Shown: positions 42,721-54,214 of the stretch, in pieces
Layout: each line of letters starts with the position of its first letter
How positions within the stretch are numbered: the first letter of the stretch is position 1
Assembly (NCBI RefSeq): GCF_027943255.1
Contig: NC_072896.1
Location: 117,583,879-117,647,878 of the forward strand
Direction of reading: 5' to 3'
Length of the DNA: 64,000 nucleotides
Origin: Anastrepha obliqua
Lineage: Eukaryota > Arthropoda > Insecta > Diptera > Tephritidae
Program-made: the position numbers and the translations under genes
Notes under the pieces: generated by a model
What the model was told of the DNA's origin: nothing
Databases searched by the model: none
Seen by the model: only the letters and a program-made list of their open reading frames with translations

Positions 42721-44634
42721 ATGTACACCGATCACTCATTACAAGTAAGACTTTTCTCCCTTGTATCGAAATGAAAACTCCGCTGAAACGACGTGTGCCC
42801 AATTTCTCTAATTTTAGGAGATGAGAAATCAATCGATTTCAATATTTTCATCGAACCATGGATATACGGAATCCATAAATTTCAGTTTTTCTCTACGCTT
42901 TCACTTGCGGCAGCAATATTTTCAGCGCAGAAAACACATTCCGTTGATACAAATGGCGGCCAAATAGCTGATGCGGCCCATTCTGTTACGAGTACGCCCT
43001 GCAGTACCAAGCGCATGCTCCGGTCATCCTCCGGCATCATTTCTGGTATGTCCATTTTTGTAGCCCAATTTTCAATAGCAAGCATTCGACTAATTACAGG
43101 TATATGGCGCGCTTTCAATTACCAGATATCAGAGCGTTTGATACCCTCGGAATCGCGAAATGGTTAGCCCTGTGTCTCATATGCTGAACCCCGAATATGC
43201 TGAATAATATTTCTCTGCATTCTAAAGCAGCTGATCCACGCGCACGAAACTTTCAAATGATTTGCAACTTAATCGGAGCGAAATTGAACACTGTACCTGT
43301 ACTCAAAGAAACTGTGTTCCAAAAAAACAACCAACGTTGGTAGGGATGAGTTAACATTTTCATAAGTCTAACGCTTGACATGCAGTCGCGTTGAATTATG
43401 GAATTTCCCAATGATGCTAGTTTTTGAATTTAATTACTTTTCACCACTACAAAAAGCAACAGCGCTGCTGAGCAGTCGCAAGCAAGCACCCAGGTACGGT
43501 GACAGACTATTACCCGCAAGGGAGGACGAGTGAGTGAGCGCTTGTGCCGAATAATATTTTGATTATTATGTAAAAGCTGGTTGTTGGAGCAAGAACTTTT
43601 GCGTGTTTCTGCATGGGAATATAAATATAAGCACCCAGAAAGTGTATGTATGTATAAGTACTTGCAAAGCACACACACACACCCATAGTAATAAGTAAAT
43701 GTAAGTGTTTTTCGGTTCTCGTGAAATTCCTTATGTTACATCTTCTACACAAAAAGCCACCATGCTTCAGGGGTAGGACGGCGTCTACGGCGCACCTGCT
43801 TGATTTATCATCTCACATAGTTTGCTATTTGACGACAATTTTACAGAGAATTCCTGCATCTTCCGCTCCCCACAAACTTATCATTTCGTATAAATTTTTA
43901 ATTTTAATTTCACCTTGCCGACAAAATTTTTCATTTTTATCCACATGCAGCTTTCTTCTTCGCTACGAAAGATTCTTAATGCCACCTCAAACCATACTTT
44001 AATTGTACTTCCTCCCATACACGCATACATGTGTTCCTCCTGAGTTCCCCCACTACACAACAGGCTCAAAATCGTTATTTAGACTGCGTTCTTTGCTCTC
44101 CGTCCCACCCTCTTGTCCCGTAATTCAATTTTTCTACTCTCAAGTGTAATATTGTTTCCGATTTTTCCATCACGACTACTTGCACGAAAACTTTTTCCAT
44201 GTGCTTTTCTTGACTCGAATGCATAGCACTGTGGCATGTCCCTGTTTTATTGCTTTTCTAGCTACTTTCTCTTCTTTTTGTTCTTGCTGGTCTTATTGTT
44301 GTAGTAATTGGTGAAAAGCGTACACAATTACACAATTGCAATTAAGCAATTATTTTAAATAATTTATGACTTCTCTGGTTTTTATTTATATTTATTGTTC
44401 ACCTTTGTTATGTGTCTGCGTTTAGCGTATTTTGATTTTTAATTAAAAGTTTTTCGTAGGGCAAAGTGAGAAATTCTGTTCATTTTTATGGTAAAAATTG
44501 TAAAATATTTTCTTCAATATTTTGGAGGCCAACCACAAATGGTGTACTAACCGATAAGCTTTTTCTAAGCTTGAAATCGGCATAAATAAAATCCAAATGG
44601 CTGCGGAGCTGGCGGCTAAAAGTAAACGGAAATA
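42721..44634. other. Mostly gene-free spacer with one unassigned frame
   Basis: The only candidate is a pair of overlapping frames at 42793-43167: plus 124 codons, minus 78 codons at 43118-42882. The minus version (ISRMLAIENWATKMDIPEMM, VLVTEWAASAIWPP) has an even amino-acid mix and could be an exon or old TE code; I do not recognise it. The rest is AT-rich with CA runs near 43670. Confidence 0.4.
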
Positions 44635-44636
44635 TT

Positions 44637-44755
44637 GGGTTGGTAACTAAGTAATTGCGGATTTCACTCATAGATGGCTTCAGTTCAGTTTTTAAGTTGG
44701 CAGACAAAGTACAAATGTAAAACACATTTTGTTATTTGATAGTTGACAAGACAAG
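44637..44755 (+). mobile_element. mariner (mellifera-type) 5' terminal fragment
   Basis: TTGGGTTGGTAACTAAGTAA and TTGCGGATTT, then ATGGCTTCAGTTCAG and AAAACACATTTTGTTATTTG, parallel the inverted end of the element at 57290-57396. About 119 bp only. The rest of the element is absent. Confidence 0.8.
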
Positions 44756-44789
44756 AGGCATGCGAAGTAGTTAGCCCGCAAACGTGGTC

Positions 44790-45270
44790 TTCGCGTCAAC
44801 TCAACGAGCGCTGGGCAAGTACGCAAACTTGAAAGATCGCGAAATCTTTCTGGCCACTAGTAGGCCGAAGCGGAGGCGCTCGAGGCATCTCCTGGGGCTA
44901 ACAAAATCTCAGCAATTGAATTTCGCGCTGCCCTTACATTGGCCGTGTGGTGTGCATGCTGTGAGACGTGGCATTATTTCGCGTCCTTTTTGTGTCAATT
45001 GCATGGAGGATGAGATGGAATCATCTCAGCACTTTCGCAGGGCTAAGATTTAGGTATTCTTAGCTCTCATATCTTTGTCACGCCTTCTATCTTCAACAAA
45101 CACACATCCCCTCCTCCTCCTCCTCCTCCTCCTCCTCCTCCTACTCCTCCTTCCTTTCTTCCCAGACTTCTAGTCTCTTATCTCCTTCACAATGGCATTA
45201 CAAAGGACGATTTTTTTGAGTTTTGACCAAATGGGTCTCTATGGGTAACCATTTCAAACTAACCTAACCT
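44790..45270 (+). mobile_element. LINE C-terminal fragment with TCC microsatellite and CTAACC tail
   Basis: The frame KYANLKDREIFLATSR, HLLGLTKSQQLNFALPLHWP, HAVRRGIISRPFCVNCMEDE and MESSQHF matches the C-terminal Cys region of RNase H-bearing LINEs. It ends in a 3' untranslated part with a TCC run and the tail AACTAACCTAACCT near 45255. No RT remains. Confidence 0.65.
45108..45150. repeat. (TCC)n microsatellite
   Basis: About 13 TCC units with one interruption (CTACTCC) inside the LINE 3' region. Confidence 0.92.
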
Positions 45271-45605
45271 GCGAGGTTATAGCATGAAACTGGCTAGAAA
45301 CATGATGGGCCCAGACGTGGGTGAATAGAACTGAACCAGTGCATGGATGCCATTTTGGGCCCTCCCGAAGTTATGCCGAAAGTAGTCCCGGGAAGGGAGT
45401 CTGTGCAGAAGAGGAGGAGGGATTGTTTTAGTGGACACTGTAAATGCGAAAGAATTTTTAACCCTTCCCCGCCCACCGAAAAAAAATTATATTTCTCACT
45501 GCCTTCACTAAGAATCATTAATTTGAAGCTGTTTGGATAAGATATTTTGACCGAAGAATTCAAGTTATTGTTGCTACTGACGTTTAAGAAAGGATACCAA
45601 AACAC
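45271..45605. other. Unassigned spacer
   Basis: A 65-codon plus-strand frame (45343-45540; GPPEVMPKVVPGRESVQKRR) has no recognised domain. No repeat ends seen. Confidence 0.4.
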
Positions 45606-45609
45606 TTAA

Positions 45610-46362
45610 GGGGCTACCTATAACTCCGTGAATCCGACTAATCAACTTATGGGGTCCCGGTGGACTAGAGCTCGAAAATTTAGGGTATTTTCAGGAACTT
45701 TTTTTTACAATAAAAAAAATGAAAAACGATAATTAAATTTTTTAGGATTTTTATTTAACTTCTTTTACATTTAAAAATGAAAAAAAATTGTTTTTACTTT
45801 TAATACTTTTAAAACTGGCGCTGAAATTGACCCTCCCGAAAAATTAGACCTTGACGGTGTTGTCCATTTTGGCTCTTCTATATATCTGAAACACAAAAAC
45901 CAAAAACCAATTATTAATCAGTAACTATGTCCGGTACTAGAAACAAAAAAAAAATTGATAAAATGACCCGGCGGTTTTGAACTCCACGCTCTAAAAATCG
46001 GGGTTTTTCAGTCTTTTTATAAAAAAGAAATACGAAATAATTGAAAAAATAAAATGATTCTAGTACGAGCGATAGCCAATTTTTAAAACTTGAGACGTTC
46101 GGTTGAATAGCTTTTTTTTTTACAACACCAGGCCGAAAACAATATTTTTGAGATAAAAGAGTTTAAAATTTTTGAAAGTGGATAATGCGACCATGGATGC
46201 CGCCGCGCGACGAATCTGACTCTACCTGCTAAAACGGCTGTAGAATCGAAAATACTGGGAATATCCTTCCACAAATGTAACAGTATATTCTTAAAAGCCT
46301 ATACTTTCGCAATATTCAAAACAAAAAATCAATTTTTTGAAAATTCTGACCAAAGGGACCCC
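45610..46362. mobile_element. Possible TTAA-flanked MITE
   Basis: TTAA at 45606-45609 and 46363-46366. Ends GGGGCTACCTATAAC and inverted GGGGTCCCTTTGGTC agree only over the first bases. The interior is very AT-rich without an ORF. The TTAA target is used by piggyBac and Kolobok elements. The weak end similarity leaves this tentative. Confidence 0.4.
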
Positions 46363-46366
46363 TTAA

Positions 46367-47574
46367 AGCTTATAATAAATAAGTTGAACTAACGGCCATA
46401 CAAGGAATCCTTTTGTACTTGGTGAAATATTTTCTCTATTAGTTTTCCACTTCTTCTCCTACTGTCTGGACATTTAATGCCACGCTTAATATGAACTTCG
46501 CCAGTTACTGATACACGTACGTACCAAATCAATCAAGCAAATTCCCTTGAATGTTACAAATGAGTAAATTCCTCGAGCCTTACCGTCATTTTAAATGCTA
46601 ATGTTGAGATATCAAATGGCCATTGGCACATCAGCACTGCTATGAGCTGACTGCATATTTATGATTGACAATGACAAAAGTACTTAGTGCATGCAGTGGG
46701 TGGACAAATAACTTCAACTGTAACTGTGACTGTTTCCAAAGCTAGTTGCATGCTTATCCATGCACCCCTTCTTCCCCACACAATTCACTGGCTGCACTTC
46801 AGCGACTGTTTATTTTAATTACTGAAATTGCATTCAAGTGCGTTCATATGATATTTTTGTTACCCATTCTCTCATCGCCCCACATGGATAATATGCGCAC
46901 ACTTGATCTCCACTCACCCACACAAATATTGTACAAGTACGCAGTTAAGTACATACATACATACGCATATGTGTATGTATTTGCTAACTTGTGGTTACGT
47001 GCAAATTCCTCTTCATAACGGTAGCTACTTATGGAGGTGCACATGTATGTATGTATGTATGTTTGTGCGTGTGATATGTGGTCAACTATCTGGGCAGTTG
47101 AACAGTCACAGTCATAGCTCTGCTTATCTATCAACAATCATTTACGGCAGTGCATTTGCCAACAGCCCGGGGATGGAACAGTTGCAGCTCTGATTTTCAT
47201 ATCAAAGTTGGTTCAGGTGAATTTGTGTTAAGTGTCATCATTTGTGGTAAATGGTTTTGTCACTACAACAACACCAACAACAACAATGGAGCAGTATTGT
47301 TTATAACAAACACTGCATTACATTGGCAAATGAAATGATAATATTGAAATCAAATTGCAGTGCTAACGAAACACTCGAATGCAGTTCGTAAATGGATACA
47401 TTCTCGCACTTGGAGGAAGAGCACAATGCTGCACGAACAATGATTGGTGAAATTTTGATTTGTTGCTTAATTGCAATAAAGCATAAAATGAGAAAATATA
47501 GTTAAAGCCAGCTGTCATAAGCGGGAGATTTGGTGACAAGTTTGAGATAGCAAACAGACAGTTTCCCAAAGTTC
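46367..47574. other. Gene-free spacer
   Basis: Contains CATA/TATG tracts (46950-46980, 47044-47065) and no supported gene. Confidence 0.55.
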
Positions 47575-48290
47575 GTATACCAGGTAGGTAGGTGAATGGA
47601 AGTACCAGACTGAGACTGCCCAAGTGCACCGAAACGCCGTTTTGATACTATTATGAGACCCCAAATACGCAGATATCTACAACCAGCCAAAGCTGTTGAT
47701 ATAATGGAGGATATTGATGGGATTTAGCTTGGCGCACTGCCCCAGGCTGTCAAAGAAAGGAGCACCCAGTGACCTTAATCGTCTAGCTGCCAATCCCAGA
47801 CATTTACAGTGAAAATGCTTAATAGTATCATTTTCTGAAAGGTTCCCACAGCTTCTGCAATGGGCTCAAATGGGAAACCCAGCTGTTCTGCGTGAGTGCC
47901 GATCGTCGAATGACCAGTAAGCACAGCTACAAGTTTGCAAATTGCATGCCGTGGAATCCCCAGGACTATCTACGTCCAACGTCTATTGGACTGGAGCCAT
48001 AGGATTTTCGAAATAGCACAAGAATAAATGGAGCTCAATCTTTTCTGTGCTTTCCTAAGAAATAAGTTGTGCAATTCTCCTTTAACAACAGTCAGTGAGA
48101 TGCCTATGACCGGATGGGAGGCCTCTGAGACCAATTCAGTCGGCCACTTCCTGGCAAACCTTATCAGCAATTTCATTCCGAATTCCGATCAGAGAAATGT
48201 TATCTGCCCAGCGAAGAGATTTGATCTTCTCCTTACAGAAGTTAACCAGACTTCAATGCATTACCGATTATGCTTGTTTTATTTTATTTG
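47575..48290 (-). mobile_element. LINE C-terminal fragment with ACCTACC tail
   Basis: Minus-strand frames from 48200 down: GIRNEIADKVCQEVAD, AICKLVAVLTGHSTIGTHAE, CRSCGNLSENDTIKHFHCKC, LGLAARRLRSLGAPFFDSLG and LNPINILHYINSFG. The 3' part ends in CACCTACCTACCTGG near 47577. The same family occurs at 24650-25060. Frame shifts throughout; no RT. Confidence 0.72.
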
Positions 48291-48804
48291 ATAAGGTTTG
48301 GGATATTATTATATTATATTTTTATAAGTATTGGGATATTGGGTGGCAAGCTACCTTCTACTGATACACTTCAAGTTACCCTTCTAACTACTTTTGGCAG
48401 AGCCTGATTTATAAAGCTTAGAGCGTAAAACTATGAAGCTGTGACATTCAAGTTAAAGGGAGGGACATAAATACATAAGCGTAGTCACACGAATCCTGCT
48501 ACGATCTTGATAAAAGTATCTAGTTGAACCCAAGAGGGAATGTGAGTTGTCGCAAAAATTTTAGCGGGGAACAAATTTTATTGAAATTTTACAAATATGA
48601 GCATCAGAAAGAAAAAAATAAAGATGAAATTCATATTTTTAAAGATGTGATGAAACATCTCTTTAGGCTAAATGGGAGACAGTGTGCCGGCAATATCTAG
48701 TATTGTATAAACTCCACGCGGCAAATGATAGCACCGGAACATTTTGATCAGTTTCGACTATTTTTCAAAAGCAGAATAAATGTGTTTTTAATGCTCATTA
48801 TTTT
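48291..48804. other. Gene-free spacer
   Basis: AT-rich. Nothing supportable in 510 bp. Confidence 0.5.
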
Positions 48805-49084
48805 TTGACGTGATAACGTCTTATAATTCGATTTAGCCGGCTGCACGCACGAAAAAATGTGTCGTTACCTTTCTCATTTGTCGTTACCTTGCTCATTTGT
48901 CGTTACCTTACTCATTGCCGTTACCTTGAATGAATTGCAAGCGAAAGCGCGGAGGAACAACGCAAACGAACGGCAACGTTCGACATCTTGCTCTCTCCTA
49001 CTTAAGTGAGCGTATATATGTATGTATATGCGCATATGTACATATATAAATTCACCTATTTGTACTTGCATATGCCTTCTTATT
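48805..49084 (+). mobile_element. Helentron-like element, 5' part (copy C)
   Basis: It starts TTGACGTGATAACGTCTTAT, matching the 5' end of copy A (14256, inverted), and continues through CGGCTGCACGCACG. A short tandem run of TCATTTGTCGTTACCTT-like units follows. The rest is shared with copies A and B: CGTTCGACATCT, CTCCTACTT.AGTGAGC, a TATG-rich part and TTGCATATGCCTTCTT. It stops abruptly at CTTCTT, with no 3' end. Confidence 0.6.
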
Positions 49085-49220
49085 GATTATTATTAATTTG
49101 ATTTACTTGAAGAATTTAAAATAAAACCAAGTTTGTTAATAATACCTGTTGTTTTAGTTATTATTATTAATTTTTTTATTATAATATATGAAGGAAAAAA
49201 TGTGTGGTAATATTTACCAC

Positions 49221-49227
49221 ATACCTT
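49221..49227. repeat. Probable target-site duplication, left copy (Jockey-type LINE)
   Basis: ATACCTT at 49221-49227 recurs at 54055-54061 directly after the poly(A)-rich tail. Seven bases is a modest match, so the 5' boundary at 49228 is probable but not proven. Confidence 0.6.
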
Positions 49228-49454
49228 TTAAAAGAAATCGTACAAAACGGACGTGTTTTTAAAACGCTCTCTAAAAAAATCGCTTACAACCGCATATATA
49301 AAGTATTTAAAACCAAGATCCCTAATTAAACCGGTCGTGTTTCGCCTAAGTGAAATTGGTTTACTCCGGGATTAACAAAATAAACTAAATAAATAAATTA
49401 AATAATAACCAAATCAACGAAAATAAAACACCAAAAAACCAAAAGTGCAAACAG

Positions 49455-50998
49455 ATGAGTGTCCGACGTTCTCCGCCGTCAGTGCGCGTTCGCTCAGCCA
49501 GCATTGATGAGAACGGCGATGCAGCAGCTTTCATCAACGGGAACAAAAACGGCGTACAATCTCCCCGCTTACAAGAAGTTTTGGCGCAAACGAAATTGTC
49601 TCTGTTTCGCAAATGCAGTCAGAAGGCATTTCGCAAACCAACGGAAAAACTTCTGATCGAATTGTGAGTACACTCTCTACAGACTCTACAGAATCAGCAA
49701 ATCCGTGGTCGAAGCAAAGCTTTTCTGTGAACAGATCTACAGCCACAGCTCAAGAAGAAAAGCTCTCTCACGAAAGCTCTACGAAAGCTCTAATCAGTAA
49801 CTGCCCAAACCAGAGTAAAATTAAACAGTCGGTCATACAGACTGGGTTAGACCGCTACATGAACATTCAGCCAAAGCGTAAACAAAGTCCGCAAAAGCAA
49901 ACAGTTGATAAACAAAGAGAAAAAATAAAAAAAAATTGTGAAGACGGCTCCCTGTGCCAGAATAGATTTGCTATACTAGACAACAGTGAGGAAATAACCA
50001 AGAGTAAAAGTACAGGCAGTAAGTCTAAACCGCCCCCAATATACTTAAGAGAAAAAAATTCGAACAGTCTTGTAAACAATTTAGCGAAGTTATTGGGTGC
50101 AAACAATTTTCATGTTGTTTCTGTTATGAAAGGCAACATACATGAGACCAAAATTCAAATCTACGAGGAAGAAAATTTTAGAAAGTTAGTAAATAATTTC
50201 GATTTGCTTAAGAAAGAGTACTACACGTATCAGCTTAAAAGCAGTAAGGGCCTTATAGTAATTTTAAAAGGAGTTGAGCATAATGTAGATCCGTCCGAAA
50301 TAAAGGGAGCACTGGAAGAAGCGGGATTCGAAATAAAGTCCATATTTAATATAAAAAACCGGAACAAAGTTACGCAACCAATGTTTCGTATAGAACTTGA
50401 GCCATCAGCAAAATTATTAAAAAAAGGCGAAGTGCATCCTATTTACAACCTGCGTTATCTACTGCATCGTAAAATTTCAATAGAAGAACCACTAAAACGT
50501 AAGAGTCCCGTACAATGTACAAACTGCCAGGAATTTGGCCACACTCGTAGCTATTGTAATTTACCAAGCGTGTGTGTGATATGCGGTGACTTACACTCCA
50601 CATCTACGTGTAGCAAACCAAAACAAGATGCAAGTGCTAAAAAATGTAGCAATTGTGGAGAAAACCACACTGCTAATTATCGGGGCTGTCCTGTATTTTT
50701 ATCAATAAAACAAAAAGAATTGCTGCCAAATAGAAAACCTGTCCCACCTACAACAGTACCAAATCTAAATTCTTTTAGTCGCCAACCAATAGCACAACCA
50801 CAATACCAATCATATGCAAACGTCCTAAAAACCAACCCAAATGTGGAAGCAAATAACATTAATAATTGCAGTATAGAATCTATGCTTCAAACACTCGTGC
50901 AAACCCTTAATCAATTTATGGTTGGAATGCAAAGCATGATACAGGATCTGATTAGAAATCAAACCATTTTAATGCAAACCCTTTTAAATAAACCATAA
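49455..50998 (+). CDS. Jockey LINE ORF1, Gag-like nucleic-acid-binding protein (one frame shift)
   Basis: The first ATG (49455, MSVRRSPPSVRVRSASIDEN) begins the frame after an A-rich leader. Near 49600 the phase shifts to the long 461-codon frame that is open to 50998. Domains in the long frame: a Ser/Thr- and Lys-rich N-terminal third (residues 1-130); a globular middle region (about 150-290; VVSVMKGNIHETKIQIYEEE) in the place of the Gag fold; three CCHC zinc knuckles at about 302-315 (CTNCQEFGHTRSYC), 321-333 (CVICGDLHSTSTC) and 345-360 (CSNCGENH..YRGC); then a Gln/Leu-rich coiled-coil-like tail (LQTLVQTLNQFMVGMQSM). The protein would bind the LINE RNA in a ribonucleoprotein particle. The stop overlaps the ORF2 start by one base. 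Confidence 0.9.
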
Positions 50999-53664
50999 TG
51001 TACAGAATCAAAATTTGTCATTGGAACGCAAACGGTCTCACCAAGCACAAGCTCGAAGTCTATAATTTTCTATTATCAAATAACATTGACATTATGCTTA
51101 TATCTGAAACTCATCTTACAGATAAAAATTATTTTAGAATTCCGGAATATCTTTTCTATGATACAAAACATCCTAGAAACATGGCTCGTGGTGGCACAGC
51201 GATATTAATAAAAAAACGTCTAAAGCACAGTGTACTTGAGGAATTTAATGAAGAATACCTTCAGTCCACTATTATTCAACTGCAAGAATTTTCCAGTACA
51301 ATGGCTATCGCAGCTGTGTACTGCCCTCCTTCTCAAATTATAACCGAACAACAGTTCAAAGATTTTTTTGCCAAACTTGGGCCAAAGATTATGGCTGCAG
51401 GGGACTTCAATGCCAAGCACCACTATTGGGGCTCTAGACTGGTCACACCTAGAGGGAGACAACTTTTTAGTTGTATACTAAGATCAAAACTTGATGTTGT
51501 ATCTACAGGACAGCCAACATATTGGCCATCTGACCGCCAGAAGATGCCTGACCTGATTGACTTTGGTATTATAAAGGGTATTAATCGCAAGATTGTAACA
51601 GCATCCTCATCCCTGGAATTGTCCTCCGACCATTCTCCGTCTATTATAACCATGGAAGGTAGTCCTTGCACCAGAACAGCGGGTAATCAGCTCCCCCATC
51701 CCAATCTCATAAACTGGCTTAAATATAAGAAATACATTAGCACTCATATAAAAACCAATGTTCCTTTAAAGAATGATATTGATATCGATAGGCAGATATA
51801 TACATTGACTGAACTAATGCATGGAGCTACTAGGGCAGCAGTGGCCACAAATAATAAAAGTCGTGTTAACTCTCAGCGAAACATTGATGAGACTATAGAA
51901 GATTTAGTTAAAAAGAAACGAGAGCTGAGAAGGTCTTGGCAACAATATCGTTCTCCAAAATACAAGAAACTATTGTATGAATACACAGTTAAGTTGCGTT
52001 GCGCCCTTAAAAAAAGAAAAGGAGAGGCATCTTCATGATTTCCTTTCTAATCTTACTCCGACGGACCAAACAGATTACGCATTGTGGAAAGCCACAAAAA
52101 ATATAAATCGGCCCATACAGTACGAATCCCCAATTCGGCTAGGAAATGGTAATTGGGCACGTACGGATTCTGAAAAAGGGTGTGTATTTGCTGAACATCT
52201 GCAATCTGTCTTCACTCCCAATCAGTCTTCTGCAACTACTTGCTTACCACTAGACATATTGCAACCACCAAAAAAGCCAATAAAGTTTAAAAAAAATAAC
52301 ATAGTCTCAGTTATTAATCAACTTAAACCTAAAAAAGCACCAGGTTACGACAAAATCACCCCAAAAATGCTAAAAGAGCTTCCCAATATTGCCGTTCTTC
52401 ATATCAGGCACATATTTAACGCCATCTCTCGTACTGCCTACTACCCGAAAGCTTGGAAATTATCTCAAATCATTATGATTGGTAAACCTGGGAAAGACTT
52501 AAGCCAAGCATCCTCATATCGGCCAATTAGTCTATTGTCCATACTTTCAAAGCTATTTGAAAAGTTGCTCTTGCAGAAAATAATGCCCTTTATTGAAGAT
52601 AACAGTATTATTCCTCAACACCAATTTGGATTTAGAGCAAAACATAGTACAACTGAGCAAGTTCATCGCATTGTGTCATTTATACGAAAGTCCTTTGAGA
52701 AAAATCAGTACTGCACTGCACTGTTCTTAGACGTAGCACAAGCATTCGATAAGGTATGGCACCGCGGCCTAATTCACAAAATTACTAGTTTACTGCCTAC
52801 GAATGTACACCTCTTGCTGCAAAACTATATCACTAATAGAGAATTTGTTGTAAAGCAAAAAGATTTTTTCTCTCGGCATTGTAGAATAGACGCTGGAGTT
52901 CCACAAGGCAGCGTTCTGGGCCCTATTTTATATGTATTATACACATCTGATATGCCAACGACGAGCCAAACAATGACATCAACATTTGCCGATGATACTG
53001 CAATACTTTGCACTCACACAGACCCAAAAGTAGCAACGTCTATATTACAAAGGCATATACTTGAAACAGAAGTATGGTTAAAAACTGGAGAATAAAGGTT
53101 AATGAAACCAAATGCGTGCATATTACTTTTACTCTAAGAAAAGAAACTTGCCCTGCAGTTACAATAAATGGTCAGAATATACCACAGCAAAACGAAATAA
53201 AATATCTTGGAATTCACTTAGATAGAAGACTCACATGGCGGAATCATATTGAAAAGAAAGTGTCGAATATCAAGCTTAAAATGAAAAGCCTATATTGGAT
53301 GCTTAATTCGAAATCAGCATTACCTCTAGAGTACAAAGTGCTACTATATAAAGCCATGCTAAAACCAATATGGACATATGGTATAGAAATGTGGGGAACG
53401 GCTACGCCCTCAAATATCGAAAAACTTCAGAGAGTGCAATCTAAAGCCTTGCGGATAATCACAGGAGCGCCATGGTATATAAAGAACGTTAACATTCACA
53501 GAGATATTTGCATACCTCGTGTAGCCGATGAAATAGTACGGTTGAGCAAAAAATACCTACAAAAGCTAGAAGACCATCCCAATAAACTAGCGCGAAATCT
53601 ACTTTTAGATGAAGGTCACACAAGATTGAAAAAAAGAGACATATTCAAGTCTGCAGTATCTTAA
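50998..53664 (+). pseudogene. Jockey LINE ORF2, endonuclease-reverse transcriptase (two frame shifts)
   Basis: The ATG at 50998 sits in TAATG. Segment 1 (to about 52020) is the endonuclease: WNANG at residues 9-13, SETH at 36-39, GDFNAK at 135-140 and DHSP at 211-214. A shift in an A run near 52015 leads to segment 2 (to about 53080) with the reverse transcriptase: KKAPGYDKITPKML, SYRPISLLSILSKLFEKLL, HQFGFRAKHSTTEQ, LFLDVAQAFDKVWH (catalytic Asp), AGVPQGSVLGP and FADDTAIL. A second shift near 53080 leads to segment 3 with the thumb (NEIKYLGIHLDRRLTW, AMLKPIWTYGIEMWGT). Together about 885 codons, a normal Jockey length. All catalytic residues are present; only the two shifts inactivate it. 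Confidence 0.93.
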
Positions 53665-54054
53665 TGATCTCATCTCACGCGAGAGTCCGTCCACAACTTC
53701 CTCCAACCACATCTATCACATTCGAAACAAAAACAAAAAAACAACATCATTTTCACAATCGACATGAGAGACAACGGAAGCTCTAAGGGAGACTGGAAAC
53801 TAGGCCTTTCCGGCTCCCAGCTACGAAGAATCGGAGACTGGAAACCCGTCCTTTTCAGCTCCCAACTATAAAGAATTGGAGATTCACAACCGATTTAATC
53901 ATATATGTAAATATATGTTCATTTGAGCAAATAATTCGTTTCTTAGCACTGGCAAGGAAACATATTACTCTAGTATATAAGATTTGTAAACTTATTGTTA
54001 GTTTCTTATAAAAGAAAGATTCAATAAATAAAGAAAAATGGAAAAGAAAAAAAA

Positions 54055-54061
54055 ATACCTT
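54055..54061. repeat. Probable target-site duplication, right copy (Jockey-type LINE)
   Basis: ATACCTT, identical to 49221-49227, directly after the A-rich tail. Confidence 0.6.
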
Positions 54062-54214
54062 ATAAGATATGTTGTATACTAATATATGTATATAAACATG
54101 CATATACATATACAATTTCGCGCAACTTTCAAAAAGAACAAATCTATATGTAAAGATGCATAAAAGTCATATGGACATATCAAATATACGAATCTATTCC
54201 GTACGCAAGCAAAT

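Larger units (their letters stand above)
49228..54054 (+). mobile_element. Nearly intact Jockey-type LINE (two ORFs)
   Basis: About 4.8 kb: a 5' untranslated leader of about 230 bp, ORF1 (49455-50998), ORF2 (50998-53664), about 390 bp of 3' untranslated sequence with a tandem motif (GGAGACTGGAAAC at about 53788 and 53832), AATAAATAAAG and an A-rich tail. ORF1 and ORF2 are joined by TAATG. Only three single-base frame shifts disturb the frames. Endonuclease and RT motifs are complete, so this is the youngest element in the window. The Jockey placement follows from AGVPQGSVLGP and FADDTAIL and from the absence of RNase H. Confidence 0.92.

Noticed and set aside
45109..45153. CRISPR-like or regulatory tandem array
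   Set aside because: It is a simple TCC microsatellite in a LINE 3' region; no spacers.
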